From NCBI GenBank assembly GCA_033852165.1, contig JAWSUZ010000020.1, positions 62,001 to 126,000 of the forward strand: a DNA stretch of 64,000 bases, read 5' to 3'. Every line of letters begins with the position of its first letter. Within the stretch, counting starts at the first letter, position 1. Position numbers and translations under genes: made by a program. This stretch comes from Agarilytica sp033852165 (lineage in GTDB: Bacteria; Pseudomonadota; Gammaproteobacteria; Pseudomonadales; Cellvibrionaceae). Below, piece by piece: positions 44,383 through 54,267 of the stretch. The notes below the pieces were generated by a model. The model was not told the origin of the DNA. It ran no database searches and saw only the letters and a list, made by a program, of their open reading frames with translations.

Positions 44383-45831
44383 TCAGCGCTTCCAAAAAAC
44401 AGGCGTAAACAATACCAAAAGTGTAAATACTTCTAATCGGCCCAATAACATCGCAAAGCACAAAATCCACTTCGCAGCGCTGCTAATCTCTCCGTAATGA
44501 GTTGCAACATCTCCTAATCCTGGCCCCAAATTATTTAAGCAGGCTCCCACAGCGGTAAAGGCGGTTAAAAAATCGAGCCCTGTTGCGAGTAACATAATAC
44601 ACATGATTAAAAACGACATTATGTATACCGCCAGAAATCCCCAAACAGCTTCAATGACTCTATCGGAAACAGTTTTGGTTCCAAGCTTTATGAGAATCAC
44701 AGCGTTCGGGTGGATTAGACGGTGAAGTTCACGAACGCCTTGTTTAATGATTAGAAGTACGCGGATTACCTTAAGTCCACCGCCGGTGGAACCAGCACAT
44801 CCGCCAATGAATGCAAACATAAAAATTAGCATGGGTAAAAATGTAGGCCATGCTGAAAAATCGGTTACACCAAACCCCGTGGTGGTGGATATGGAAACTA
44901 ACTCAAAAGCCCCTTCAATAAGCCCCATATCCATTTTATAAATGCCCGAGTAGGCCAAATATCCTGTAACGATGAGGATACCAATACCTATCATGGTGAT
45001 ATAAAACTGACATTCCGGATCTTGAAGGTAATGGCTTAGGCGTTTTGCTCGCCATGCGAAAAAGTGCAAAGCGAAGTTAATGCCAGATAGAATCATAAAA
45101 AACATGCATATGAGCATTATCGTTGGACTTTGGAAATGCCCAATACTGGCGTCATAAGTGGAAAATCCTCCAATAGCAACGGTTGAAAAAGCGTGACAAA
45201 TAGCGTCAAAAAAGCTCATATCTGCTGCCCAGTAGGCGGCTGTACAGGCGATGGTTAGGCACAAGTAGATAAGAAAAAGTGCTTTTGCTGTTTCGGTGAT
45301 TCTGGGTGTTAGCTTGCTGTCTTTCACGGGCCCAGGGGTTTCGGCTCTATAAAGCTGCATACCGCCAATACCAAGCATGGGCAATATTGCTACGGCAATA
45401 ACAATGATACCAATGCCGCCTAACCATTGGAGTTGTTGGCGGTAATACAATAATGATTTGGGTAGGTTCTCTAGCCCTGTCATTATTGTGGCGCCTGTAG
45501 TGGTTAGGCCAGATAGAGATTCAAAGACGGCATCAACAAAGGACAATTGCACCGCATCAGCGATGAGAAAGGGAAGAGACCCAAATAGGGCTAGCACGCA
45601 CCAGAATAATGACGTGATTAAAAATCCGTCTTTTGTCCGCATTTCTTGCTTTACTTGGTGTACCGGATACCAAGCCATTAAGCCTGTAACAAAGGTAATT
45701 ACAAAAGCTAAGATAAAAGCCGATGCTGAGTGATCGTCGTATATATACGACACAGCAATAGGGGGCGCCATGGTTAAGCTGAACAGCATCAGCAGCATGC
45801 CGATAACTTTAAATATGATGGCGTAATGCAT
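44383..45831 (-). CDS. trkH: Trk potassium uptake protein TrkH
   Basis: 482 residues, about 10-12 membrane segments with four P-loop repeats: T-T-T-G-A-T, A-I-G-G-F-S-T, T-T-G-F-G-V-T and L-N-N-L-G-P-G. K+ translocating subunit gated by TrkA, whose gene is 32 bp upstream on the same strand. Confidence 0.97.
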   Translation of the reverse strand: MHYAIIFKVIGMLLMLFSLTMAPPIAVSYIYDDHSASAFILAFVITFVTGLMAWYPVHQVKQEMRTKDGFLITSLFWCVLALFGSLPFLIADAVQLSFVDAVFESLSGLTTTGATIMTGLENLPKSLLYYRQQLQWLGGIGIIVIAVAILPMLGIGGMQLYRAETPGPVKDSKLTPRITETAKALFLIYLCLTIACTAAYWAADMSFFDAICHAFSTVAIGGFSTYDASIGHFQSPTIMLICMFFMILSGINFALHFFAWRAKRLSHYLQDPECQFYITMIGIGILIVTGYLAYSGIYKMDMGLIEGAFELVSISTTTGFGVTDFSAWPTFLPMLIFMFAFIGGCAGSTGGGLKVIRVLLIIKQGVRELHRLIHPNAVILIKLGTKTVSDRVIEAVWGFLAVYIMSFLIMCIMLLATGLDFLTAFTAVGACLNNLGPGLGDVATHYGEISSAAKWILCFAMLLGRLEVFTLLVLFTPVFWKR

Positions 45832-45863
45832 ACGTTTATTCGCCTAACGAGCGGACTTAGAAA

Positions 45864-47324
45864 TTAGAAAAAGGTAAAGCCGACTTGGAACAGTCGTTCT
45901 ACGTCGCGAGTGTAGTGTTTGTCGATAAGAAACAAAATGACATGGTCTCCGGATTCGATAATCAGATCATCGTTCGCAATAATCACCTCGTGTGTTTGTG
46001 GTGTCGTGGCTGATGAAAGGGTCAAGCCGAGTGCAAGCTCAGGAGTACGGTTTACATCGAGTTCTGATTCATGATCGATCTCACGAACTATGGCTCCAAT
46101 AGTTGCGCCTTCTGGGAGGTCAATATCTTCAATGGAGCGGCCAACAACTTTTGAAGTACTTTCGTCTCCATGGGCAATGACCTCTATAGCTTCTGCGGCC
46201 CCCCGTCGAAGTGAGTGCACATTAACAATGTCACCACGTCGTACATGGGTTAATAGGCTACCGATGGTTGTTTGCTGAGGTGAAATCGCAATATCGATCT
46301 CCCCGCCTTGAACTAAATCCACATAAGCAGGGTTACTGATCAAGGTTAAAACTTTACGTGCGCCCATGCGTTTGGCCAGCAAAGAAGACATTATGTTGGC
46401 TTCGTCGGAATTTGTAACGGCGAGAAAAACATCTGTATCTTCAATATTCTCTTCCATCAACAAATCTTTGTCTGAAGAGCTGCCTTGTAGAACGATCGTA
46501 TGATTTAAATGCTCGGATAAAAAAGCCGCGCGTTTCGCGTCCAATTCAATGATCTTAACAGAATACTGTTTTTCTAATTTTGTTGCTAAACGTAAACCGA
46601 TATTGCCGCCGCCAGCGATAATGATGCGCTTGTATGGACGATCTAAGCGTCGCAATTCGCTCATTACTGCGCGAATATCCGTCTTAGCTGCGATGAAGAA
46701 AACTTCGTCATCAGCTTCAATTACCGTCGAACCGGTCGGCATTATCGGTCTATTTCCCCGGTAAATAGCGGCGACACGAGTTTCAATGTTGGGCATGTGC
46801 TTGCGGATAAAGCGTAGCTCTTGGCCGACTAAAGGCCCACCATAAAAAGCCTTTACTGCGACTAATTGAGCAATACCATTGGCGAAGTCGAGTACCTGAA
46901 GAGCACCAGGCTGCTCCACTAAACGGTAAATGTAATCGGACACCAATTGTTCGGGGCTGATGATGACGTCAATGGGGATCGCTTCGTTGCGAAAAAGCCC
47001 ATCGTGAGTCACGTATTCCTGTGAGCGAATACGAGCGATTTTTGTCGGTGTGCGAAATAAGCTGTAGGCAATCTGGCAGGCGACCATGTTGATTTCATCA
47101 ACACCGGTAACGGCAATTAGCATATCGGCATCTTCAATACCGGCTTGAATCAAAATTTCAGGGTGAGAGGCTTGTCCTGCAACGACACGAATATCAAGAC
47201 GATCTTGCAGCTCACGCAGAAAATCAACGTCACTATCGACGACGGTAATATCATTGGCTTCGCTCGACAAATTGGATGCGAGTGAGCCACCTACACGTCC
47301 TGCGCCAAGAATAATTATTTTCAT
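45864..47324 (-). CDS. trkA: Trk system potassium uptake protein TrkA
   Basis: 486 residues, slightly longer than E. coli's 458. Two RCK units, each with Rossmann motif (G-A-G-R-V-G-G and G-G-G-N-I-G-L) and a TrkA_C domain. NAD(H)-binding cytoplasmic regulator of TrkH. Part of def-fmt-rsmB-trkA-trkH, the Pseudomonas arrangement. Confidence 0.97.
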   Translation of the reverse strand: MKIIILGAGRVGGSLASNLSSEANDITVVDSDVDFLRELQDRLDIRVVAGQASHPEILIQAGIEDADMLIAVTGVDEINMVACQIAYSLFRTPTKIARIRSQEYVTHDGLFRNEAIPIDVIISPEQLVSDYIYRLVEQPGALQVLDFANGIAQLVAVKAFYGGPLVGQELRFIRKHMPNIETRVAAIYRGNRPIMPTGSTVIEADDEVFFIAAKTDIRAVMSELRRLDRPYKRIIIAGGGNIGLRLATKLEKQYSVKIIELDAKRAAFLSEHLNHTIVLQGSSSDKDLLMEENIEDTDVFLAVTNSDEANIMSSLLAKRMGARKVLTLISNPAYVDLVQGGEIDIAISPQQTTIGSLLTHVRRGDIVNVHSLRRGAAEAIEVIAHGDESTSKVVGRSIEDIDLPEGATIGAIVREIDHESELDVNRTPELALGLTLSSATTPQTHEVIIANDDLIIESGDHVILFLIDKHYTRDVERLFQVGFTFF

Positions 47325-47397
47325 AATAGTGTTTTCGTTGAGACGTTGTTCTTTTGAGCGGTGTTTTAGCTTTGCGCGTCAAAAGTAATTGTTGGCG

Positions 47398-48687
47398 TTA
47401 TGGAGCCTTTTTAATACGAGCATAGTAAAAACCATCGTGCCCATTTTGACGAGGAAAAAGTTGACGACCATAGGGCCTGAGATCACCCCAATCGGCATCA
47501 ATTGCCAAGTGTATCGCGTCGTCTTGCTGTTCGACAAAGGCCCCGACAAGATTTTCGTTTTCTTCAGGCAAAACCGAGCACGTAGCGTAAACTAAAATTC
47601 CGCCTGGGGTGAGAGTTGTCCAGAGTTTTTTCAGAATTTTAAGCTGTAGTTTAGATAGGGCTTCAATGTCGCTTTCACGCCGCAATAATTTTATATCGGG
47701 GTGTCTTCGAATAACGCCTGTTGCAGAACAGGGAGCGTCGAGCAAAATACGGTCGAATGGAACGCCGTCCCACCATTTATCAAGTTCGGCTGCGTCGGCT
47801 GTTTTAAGTTGAGCTTTCAATTGTAAGCGGGTTAGATTTTCTTCCACCCTTAGCATACGTCTTTCGTCTACATCCAATGCAACCAGTGATAAAAGTTCGT
47901 TTTGGAGTTCCGCTATATGGCAGGTTTTTCCTCCTGGAGCACAGCAAGCATCAAGTACTCGTTGTTGTGGCTGCAAATCCAGAAGCGTAGCAGCTAATTG
48001 CGCAGCCTCATCTTGAACACTGCAACTTCCGGTTTCAAAACCAGGTAACAGCGTCACGTCGATAGGGGATTCTAAAGTAATTCCTGAGTCAGAGTATGAG
48101 CAGAGCGTATGGGCAATATTGTTTTTTGTGAGTGATTCGCTGTAGGCGGAACGTTCAAATTGTCGATGGTTAATTCTCAATGTGAAGGGAGCTTGGATAT
48201 TATTGTTGCTTAGAATATCCTCATAAAATTCAGGCCAGGATTGGCGGATCTTACCGAGCAGCCATAGTGGGTGTTCGTATCGACTTTCACCGATTTTTTC
48301 AACTAGCGTACTTTGGTTACGTATGAAATTACGCAAAAGTCCATTAACGAGTTTCTTTGCCCAGATTTTTTTAAGTGGCTTGACTGCATTAACGGTTTCA
48401 TTGATAGCCGCATGGTCGGGTACACGCATGTACCACAACTGGTAAATCCCAACGAGTAATAGGGCTTCGATATCGGAATCTTTGGCTTTTAGAGGCTTGG
48501 AAAGAAGTTGGTCGAGAACGGCTCTCAGGGAAAAAAGATGTCGGCATACGCCGTAACAAAGCTCTTTGTAAAAACTGCAGTCTTTCTCTTCGACCAAAGG
48601 CAGTTTTTCCTCAAATACCGAATCTAGAGCAGATTTTTGATTAAGAACAGGCACTAGTGTGCGTGCGGCTATGGCACGAATATTCAT
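47398..48687 (-). CDS. rsmB: 16S rRNA (cytosine967-C5)-methyltransferase RsmB
   Basis: 429 residues. NusB-like N-terminus, then methyltransferase with D-A-C-C-A-P-G-G-K-T, D-A-P-C-S-A-T-G-V-I-R-R-H-P-D and catalytic A-T-C-S. Its ATG overlaps the fmt TGA (ATGA), so it is translationally coupled. Confidence 0.97.
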   Translation of the reverse strand: MNIRAIAARTLVPVLNQKSALDSVFEEKLPLVEEKDCSFYKELCYGVCRHLFSLRAVLDQLLSKPLKAKDSDIEALLLVGIYQLWYMRVPDHAAINETVNAVKPLKKIWAKKLVNGLLRNFIRNQSTLVEKIGESRYEHPLWLLGKIRQSWPEFYEDILSNNNIQAPFTLRINHRQFERSAYSESLTKNNIAHTLCSYSDSGITLESPIDVTLLPGFETGSCSVQDEAAQLAATLLDLQPQQRVLDACCAPGGKTCHIAELQNELLSLVALDVDERRMLRVEENLTRLQLKAQLKTADAAELDKWWDGVPFDRILLDAPCSATGVIRRHPDIKLLRRESDIEALSKLQLKILKKLWTTLTPGGILVYATCSVLPEENENLVGAFVEQQDDAIHLAIDADWGDLRPYGRQLFPRQNGHDGFYYARIKKAP

Positions 48688-49637
48688 TTGTTACCCAATT
48701 GTGTATCAGCAGTTAATAAATGCCCAAAACCATTAAGAAACTCTTTAGCGCTAGTCGCTTTTTTCCCTGGTATTTGTAAGCTTTCAAGTTTTAAGCTGTT
48801 TTCTCCGCATCGAACGAAGATTTCTTCTGCAATGATAGAGATACTGCCGGGTATCGTTGCTAGGTGTGGTTCTTTGGTTGCTATCGATGCGCGATGAATA
48901 CGAAGGCGTTCGCCATTTAATATTGTGAATGCGATAGGGAAAGGGTTAAATGCGCGAATTTTACGGCTGATGATATCTGCCGATTCATTCCACTGAATTT
49001 CTGCCTCAGATTTAATGATTTTAGCCGCGTAGTTACTTTGAGAGTCATCTTGCGGTTCAGCTTCGATGTTTCCACTGGAAATTTGATTCAGAGTTTGGAT
49101 GAGTGATGTCGGTCCAATATCACATAATCGGTCATGTAACACTGCTGTGGTGTCACTCGGTAAAATCGGACATTCGCTTTTGAGCAGCATATCCCCTGTA
49201 TCCAGTCCGACGTCCATCTGCATAATGGTAACGCCGGTTTTTGAATCTCCGGCTTCGATTGCGCGATGTATTGGAGCGGCGCCTCGCCAGCGGGGTAAAA
49301 GGGAAGCGTGTACATTAATACACCCGTATTTAGGCGCATCGAGTATAGCTTTGGGTAATATGAGGCCGTAAGCAACCACCACCATGATGTCGCAATTCAA
49401 AGCCTGCAATTCGGATTGCGTTTGTTCAGACTTTAAATTAGCCGGTTGCAATACCCGAAGATTGTTGTCGAGTGCCAGAGACTTAACTGGGCTAGGGCTT
49501 AGTTTTTTGCCTCGGCCAGCCGGCCTATCGGGTTGGGTGTATACAGCACAGATTTTATGTTCGCTTTTTAACAAAGCATCCAAATGGCGCGCCGCAAATT
49601 CCGGCGTGCCAGCAAAGATTATATTGAGTGGCGGCAT
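48684..49637 (-). CDS. fmt: Methionyl-tRNA formyltransferase
   Basis: 317 residues. Catalytic region N-V-H-A-S-L-L-P-R-W-R-G-A-A-P-I and formyl-donor site; D-x-G-D near L-D-T-G-D-M-L. Formylates initiator Met-tRNA. 13 bp after def and overlapping rsmB by four bases. Confidence 0.98.
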   Translation of the reverse strand: MPPLNIIFAGTPEFAARHLDALLKSEHKICAVYTQPDRPAGRGKKLSPSPVKSLALDNNLRVLQPANLKSEQTQSELQALNCDIMVVVAYGLILPKAILDAPKYGCINVHASLLPRWRGAAPIHRAIEAGDSKTGVTIMQMDVGLDTGDMLLKSECPILPSDTTAVLHDRLCDIGPTSLIQTLNQISSGNIEAEPQDDSQSNYAAKIIKSEAEIQWNESADIISRKIRAFNPFPIAFTILNGERLRIHRASIATKEPHLATIPGSISIIAEEIFVRCGENSLKLESLQIPGKKATSAKEFLNGFGHLLTADTQLGNK

Positions 49638-49650
49638 GATGGCCCTGTTT

Positions 49651-50163
49651 TTAAAATTCGGCTTCGAGTTTGTGTTGTTTTTCGAGTTTTTTACGTATGC
49701 GTTGCCGCTTCATATTCGAAATGTAATCGACAAACAGTTTGCCATTGAGGTGATCGACTTCGTGTTGAATACACACGGCGAGTAGATCTGAAGGTTCAAA
49801 AGTAAAGCTCTTACCCTCACGGCCAAGAGCCGTAATACGCACGTGTTCAGGGCGGGTTACTTTTTCGTAAAAACCAGGTACTGACAAACAGCCTTCTTCA
49901 TACTCCAATAGGGCATCGTCGAGGATGTCGATTTTAGGATTGATAAAGACCAAGGGTTCGTTTTTTTCTTCACTGACATCGATGACGATAACTTGTCGAT
50001 GCACATTTACTTGAGTGGCGGCAAGTCCAACGCCTGGGGCGTCGTACATTGTCGCTAGCATGCTCTCTACAAGCTGGCGTATTTCGTCGTCAACTGTATC
50101 TACGGGTTTGGCGATCTTGCGTAAGCGAGCATCGGGAAACTCTAATATTGGTAATAGGGCCAT
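49651..50163 (-). CDS. def: Peptide deformylase
   Basis: 170 residues. Motifs G-V-G-L-A-A-T-Q (44-51), E-G-C92-L-S-V-P and Q-H134-E-V-D-H138, giving the metal ligands Cys92, His134, His138 and catalytic Glu135. Removes the N-formyl group. First gene of the operon, divergent from the LysM gene. Confidence 0.98.
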   Translation of the reverse strand: MALLPILEFPDARLRKIAKPVDTVDDEIRQLVESMLATMYDAPGVGLAATQVNVHRQVIVIDVSEEKNEPLVFINPKIDILDDALLEYEEGCLSVPGFYEKVTRPEHVRITALGREGKSFTFEPSDLLAVCIQHEVDHLNGKLFVDYISNMKRQRIRKKLEKQHKLEAEF

Positions 50164-50326
50164 TACGTGACAAACTTCTAGTAGTTAGCTAAATTTCGTT
50201 GCTAACATTATGATCAATAAGGGTTTATACTGTTTTGAGGAGTGGCTTCTGAGGGCCAATCACACAGTGATCAGACTATTATAACGACTAAATAGCTCCC
50301 CCGCCGAACTCAATAGGGTTACCGTA

Positions 50327-51361
50327 ATGAAAAAACTTATTCTGGGAATCTTCGCTGCTACATCGCTATCAGCATATTTTGCTGTTTTTGCGAATGCTGA
50401 AGAGCCAATGTTACGCGATGATGTACCGGATACACATACGGTTGTTAAAGGTGACACCTTATGGGATATCTCCGGTCACTTTCTCAAAAACCCTTGGATG
50501 TGGCCTGAAATATGGCATGTGAATGCGCAGATTGAAAACCCCCACCTTATATACCCTGGTGATGTTGTTCGTTTGGTTTATTTCAAAGGCAAGCCTCGTT
50601 TAGAAATCGACACTTCTGGGCGTATTTATAAGATGACACCTAAGGTTAGGGTGCTGACTGCCGGTGAGGCAATTGACACCATTCGCCTCGATAAAATTAA
50701 TAGTTTTCTTTCTCGTAGCCGCGTGGTTGAAGAAGAAGAATTAAAAATGGCCCCCTATGTTGTTTCAGGTGGGGATAATCATCTAATTGTGGGCGCTGGC
50801 GATAAAGTCTATGTTCGTGGTAATTTACGAGAAAAATATGCGGTGTTTGGTATTTATCGCCGAGGTCAGGAGTTTGTTGACCCGGTTACCCGTGAAAAGC
50901 TGGGCGTTCAGGCGCTTGATATAGGCAGTGGTGAGGTCTCAGCTATTAGTGGTGAAATATCCACACTGAAAATTTCACGAACAACAGAAGAAATTCGAGC
51001 TGGCGATCGCTTGCTGCGTCAAGAGCAGCGCTCAATCGATTCTACCTTCTACCCATCTCCTCCTAGTGGCGATATTAAAGGCGAAATTTTGGCTGTTGAA
51101 GGCGGCCTTAGTCAGGTAGGTAAATACGATGTGGTGATTATCAACCGGGGCGAACGAGAAGGTGTTGCTGCGGGCAATGTCCTTGCTGTTTATAAAAGAG
51201 GAGCTCGAATTCGTGATCGAGTGAGTGGCGCGTCGGTTACTCTCCCTGATGAACGTGCAGGTTTGATGATGATTTTTCGCGTATTTGAGAAAGTTAGCTT
51301 TGGTTTGGTGTTAGAAGCGGAAAAGGGAATTTCAGTAAAAGATAAAATACAAAATCCTTAA
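50327..51361 (+). CDS. Exported LysM-domain peptidoglycan-binding protein
   Basis: 344 residues. Signal peptide (K-K-L-I-L-G-I-F-A-A, cleavage near A-N-A-E), LysM at about 36-83 (V-V-K-G-D-T-L-W-D-I-S ... N-P-H-L-I-Y-P-G-D), then about 260 residues of conserved periplasmic domain common next to dprA in gammaproteobacteria. No catalytic motif is visible; envelope role inferred. Confidence 0.9.
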   Translation: MKKLILGIFAATSLSAYFAVFANAEEPMLRDDVPDTHTVVKGDTLWDISGHFLKNPWMWPEIWHVNAQIENPHLIYPGDVVRLVYFKGKPRLEIDTSGRIYKMTPKVRVLTAGEAIDTIRLDKINSFLSRSRVVEEEELKMAPYVVSGGDNHLIVGAGDKVYVRGNLREKYAVFGIYRRGQEFVDPVTREKLGVQALDIGSGEVSAISGEISTLKISRTTEEIRAGDRLLRQEQRSIDSTFYPSPPSGDIKGEILAVEGGLSQVGKYDVVIINRGEREGVAAGNVLAVYKRGARIRDRVSGASVTLPDERAGLMMIFRVFEKVSFGLVLEAEKGISVKDKIQNP

Positions 51362-51519
51362 TTGCGTACAGTAATTCACTTACTTCCGGTGCCTATATTT
51401 GGGTGGTCACTAATCGGACAGTTAAGTAACACGATTAAGTTTTGTTAGTTTGTTCGAACTAACGGAAAATGATGTGGCTAGGAAGCCACCTTTATAAGCA
51501 GCCTACAAGGAAAGTAGAA

Positions 51520-52647
51520 ATGTTATCCACTCTAGAAAAAACCCTTTTAATTCTCTCTGTTCCCGGGCTCGGGGTAAGTCGATATTGGGCTTTATTGGAC
51601 GTTTTAGGCGGTGTGGATGCCATCTATAGCGCACCCGCAGAACGACTGAAGCAGCTTATTAACCCAGCTCTTGTTGAAGAGCTGGATAATATTCGTCAGC
51701 ACTCGTTTCACCCGGCTCGACAGGCATTGTCGAAAACACGTGAATGGTGTCATGAAAATGATACTGCACTCATTACTCATTTAGATGATCATTACCCAGA
51801 TCTGCTGAAAGAAATTCCGCGAGCGCCTCCGTATCTATTTGTACAGGGGCCTCTCGAGTCTTTAGTTTTGCCGCAAATAGCCGTGGTTGGAAGCCGCTCA
51901 TCCAGCCGAAACGGAATGGAAAATGCACATTCTATGGCGGGTGCTCTTGTTGATAGGGGCTTTGCTGTTACGAGTGGTCTAGCGCTGGGGATTGATAGTC
52001 GAGCTCATTGCGGAGCTCTCGATAATCATGGCCAAACACTAGCGGTCATTGGTACGGGGATAGATTCCGTTTACCCGTATCGTAATAGAGCCTTAGCTGC
52101 ACGGATTCTGGATAACGGCGGTGCGATCATCAGCGAATTTCCTCTGGGGGCTAAAGCTGTTCCGCAAAACTTTCCTAGAAGAAATCGTGTGATTAGTGGT
52201 TTAAGTCTGGGGACCTTGGTAATTGAAGCGGCGATCAAAAGTGGTTCGTTGATTACTGCGAGGTATGCAACGGAGCAAAACCGAGAGGTATTCGCTATGC
52301 CGGGTTCTCTGCATAGCCCCTTAAGTAAGGGCTGCCATGCTTTGATTAAGCAAGGCGCGGTATTGGTTGAGACTGTCGATGACATTTGTGCGGAACTGAG
52401 AGGATTTGTTACGCGATCGATAACTCCTGTTGTAGCGGTACCCTGTTCTGAAATAAATGATCCGGTATCACCTCTATCGGATCAGGAGTCGATGGTATTG
52501 AATAAAATAGAATACGATCCTACATCCTTGGATTCCATAGCAATGCTTACAGGCCTATCGATTGATCTATTATTAGCGAATTTGATGGCTCTAGAGCTAG
52601 CAGGTCATATCCACAACGAAGCCGGAAACTATAGCCGAGTACGTTAA
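51520..52647 (+). CDS. dprA: DNA-processing protein DprA (Smf)
   Basis: 375 residues from ATG at 51520 (AAGGA upstream); an upstream in-frame ATG at 51469 adds 17 unlikely residues. SAM-like N-terminus, Rossmann-like core (V-V-G-S-R-S-S-S, S-G-L-A-L-G-I-D-S-R-A-H, F-P-R-R-N-R-V-I-S-G) and C-terminal winged helix. Loads RecA on incoming single-stranded DNA in transformation. Confidence 0.96.
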   Translation: MLSTLEKTLLILSVPGLGVSRYWALLDVLGGVDAIYSAPAERLKQLINPALVEELDNIRQHSFHPARQALSKTREWCHENDTALITHLDDHYPDLLKEIPRAPPYLFVQGPLESLVLPQIAVVGSRSSSRNGMENAHSMAGALVDRGFAVTSGLALGIDSRAHCGALDNHGQTLAVIGTGIDSVYPYRNRALAARILDNGGAIISEFPLGAKAVPQNFPRRNRVISGLSLGTLVIEAAIKSGSLITARYATEQNREVFAMPGSLHSPLSKGCHALIKQGAVLVETVDDICAELRGFVTRSITPVVAVPCSEINDPVSPLSDQESMVLNKIEYDPTSLDSIAMLTGLSIDLLLANLMALELAGHIHNEAGNYSRVR

Positions 52648-52703
52648 TGTTAGAGTGCTTTCGCTTTCAAAGCGTCTAATTCTAACTTGCGGTTGAAAAA
52701 TAG

Positions 52704-53300
52704 TTGTCGTACTGTCCCGGCAACATGAATTCCAGAGCTAGTCGCGATATGTTCCATATTAAAATTCAGGAATCTGTGATGGCCCTAAATAGAGGGGAGG
52801 TCGTTGCTTACCCGACAGAAGCTGTATGGGGCTTGGGTTGTGATCCATTTGATAGTCATGCAGTGTTCAATTTACTCGGGCTTAAGCGTCGACGATGGCA
52901 GAAAGGCCTGATATTGGTGGCCGGAGATATTTCTCAGTTTGATTTTATTCTGCATGATTTAAGCTGTGATTATAAGGCAAAGCTGAGTGCTTCATGGCCG
53001 GGTCCAATCACATGGCTGGTTCCGCACCGGCAGAGGGTCCCGTCTTTTGTTAGTGGAGAGCATGATACTATCGCCCTAAGAGTGAGTGCTCACCCCATTA
53101 TTAAAGCCCTATGCAAAAACTATAACGGCCCGATTGTGTCAACTTCTGCGAATCCCCAGGGTTTGTCTCCTGCGCTTAGTCGTTTTAAAGCACATGACTA
53201 TTTTTTCAATCGCGGTGTCACGTTTGCACCGGGTGTTGTTGGTACGAGTGATAAACCTTCTGTGATAATTGATCTTTTAAGTGGTTCGGTTATTCGTTGA
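52704..53300 (+). CDS. tsaC: Threonylcarbamoyl-AMP synthase TsaC (YrdC)
   Basis: 198 residues. G-E-V-V-A-Y-P-T-E-A-V-W-G-L-G-C-D-P, K-R-R-R-W-Q-K-G, and S-T-S-A-N-P-Q-G. Makes TC-AMP for tRNA t6A37. The open frame begins with TTG at 52704; ATG at 52725 or 52749 are equally credible starts since no ribosome site is clear. Downstream of dprA, as usual. Confidence 0.95.
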   Translation: MSYCPGNMNSRASRDMFHIKIQESVMALNRGEVVAYPTEAVWGLGCDPFDSHAVFNLLGLKRRRWQKGLILVAGDISQFDFILHDLSCDYKAKLSASWPGPITWLVPHRQRVPSFVSGEHDTIALRVSAHPIIKALCKNYNGPIVSTSANPQGLSPALSRFKAHDYFFNRGVTFAPGVVGTSDKPSVIIDLLSGSVIR

Positions 53301-53336
53301 GATTGACGAACTGCTTTATTAATAAACCTTTACTAA

Positions 53337-54257
53337 GTGATTCCTGTGAGCCTTAACAAACAAGCTGTTCTTGATTATTTGATGCAACTGCAAGATGACA
53401 TATGTTCTCAACTATCTGCCGTTGACGGCATCGGTAAGTTTGAAGAGGATTCTTGGGTGCGTGAAGAAGGGGGCGGAGGTCGTTCTCGTGTTCTTGCCAA
53501 TGGCGGGTTTATTGAAAAAGGAGGGGTAAATTTCTCCCATATTAAAGGTGGAGCGATGCCGGCATCGGCAACGGCGCAGCGACCAGAATTATCTGGGCGA
53601 AGCTACGAAGCCATGGGTGTTTCAGTGGTCATTCATCCGAATAACCCCTATGTCCCGACTAGCCATGCAAATGTACGATTTTTCATCGCTGAAAAAGAGG
53701 GTGAGGAACCTGTTTGGTGGTTTGGGGGAGGTTATGACATGACCCCTTATTATGGTTATGACGAAGATTGTGTTCACTGGCATCAAACAGCCAAATCGGC
53801 GTGTGACAACTTTGGACCTAATGTCTATGAGGAATATAAAGCTTGGTGCGACGAATATTTCTACATAAAGCATCGCAAAGAACCTCGTGGGATTGGCGGT
53901 CTATTTTTTGATGATTTAAATGCCTGGGGCTTCGATAAGAGTTTTGCGTTTATACAGGCGATAGGTAATAGTTTTTGTGACGCCTATATCCCTATTTTCG
54001 AAAAACGTAAAAATATATTTTTTGGCGATACAGAAAAACAGTTTCAGCTCTATCGTCGTGGTCGTTATGTTGAGTTTAATCTCGTTTTAGATCGAGGCAC
54101 CTTGTTTGGGTTGCAGTCGGGCGGTAGGACGGAGTCTATTTTGATGTCTTTACCACCGTTAGTTCGTTGGGATTACAACTGGCAACCGGAAGAAGGTAGT
54201 AAAGAGGCGCGACTCTACGATCATTTTCTTGTTCCAAAAGATTGGTTGAATTCTTAA
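53337..54257 (+). CDS. hemF: Oxygen-dependent coproporphyrinogen-III oxidase
   Basis: 306 residues. G-G-G-R-S-R-V near the N-terminus, H-P-N-N-P-Y-V-P-T-S-H-A-N-V-R, W-W-F-G-G-G-Y-D-M-T-P-Y-Y. Converts coproporphyrinogen III to protoporphyrinogen IX using O2. GTG start at 53337; GTG at 53346 also possible. 10 bp before aroE. Confidence 0.97.
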   Translation: MIPVSLNKQAVLDYLMQLQDDICSQLSAVDGIGKFEEDSWVREEGGGGRSRVLANGGFIEKGGVNFSHIKGGAMPASATAQRPELSGRSYEAMGVSVVIHPNNPYVPTSHANVRFFIAEKEGEEPVWWFGGGYDMTPYYGYDEDCVHWHQTAKSACDNFGPNVYEEYKAWCDEYFYIKHRKEPRGIGGLFFDDLNAWGFDKSFAFIQAIGNSFCDAYIPIFEKRKNIFFGDTEKQFQLYRRGRYVEFNLVLDRGTLFGLQSGGRTESILMSLPPLVRWDYNWQPEEGSKEARLYDHFLVPKDWLNS

Positions 54258-54267
54258 GGCTTATATT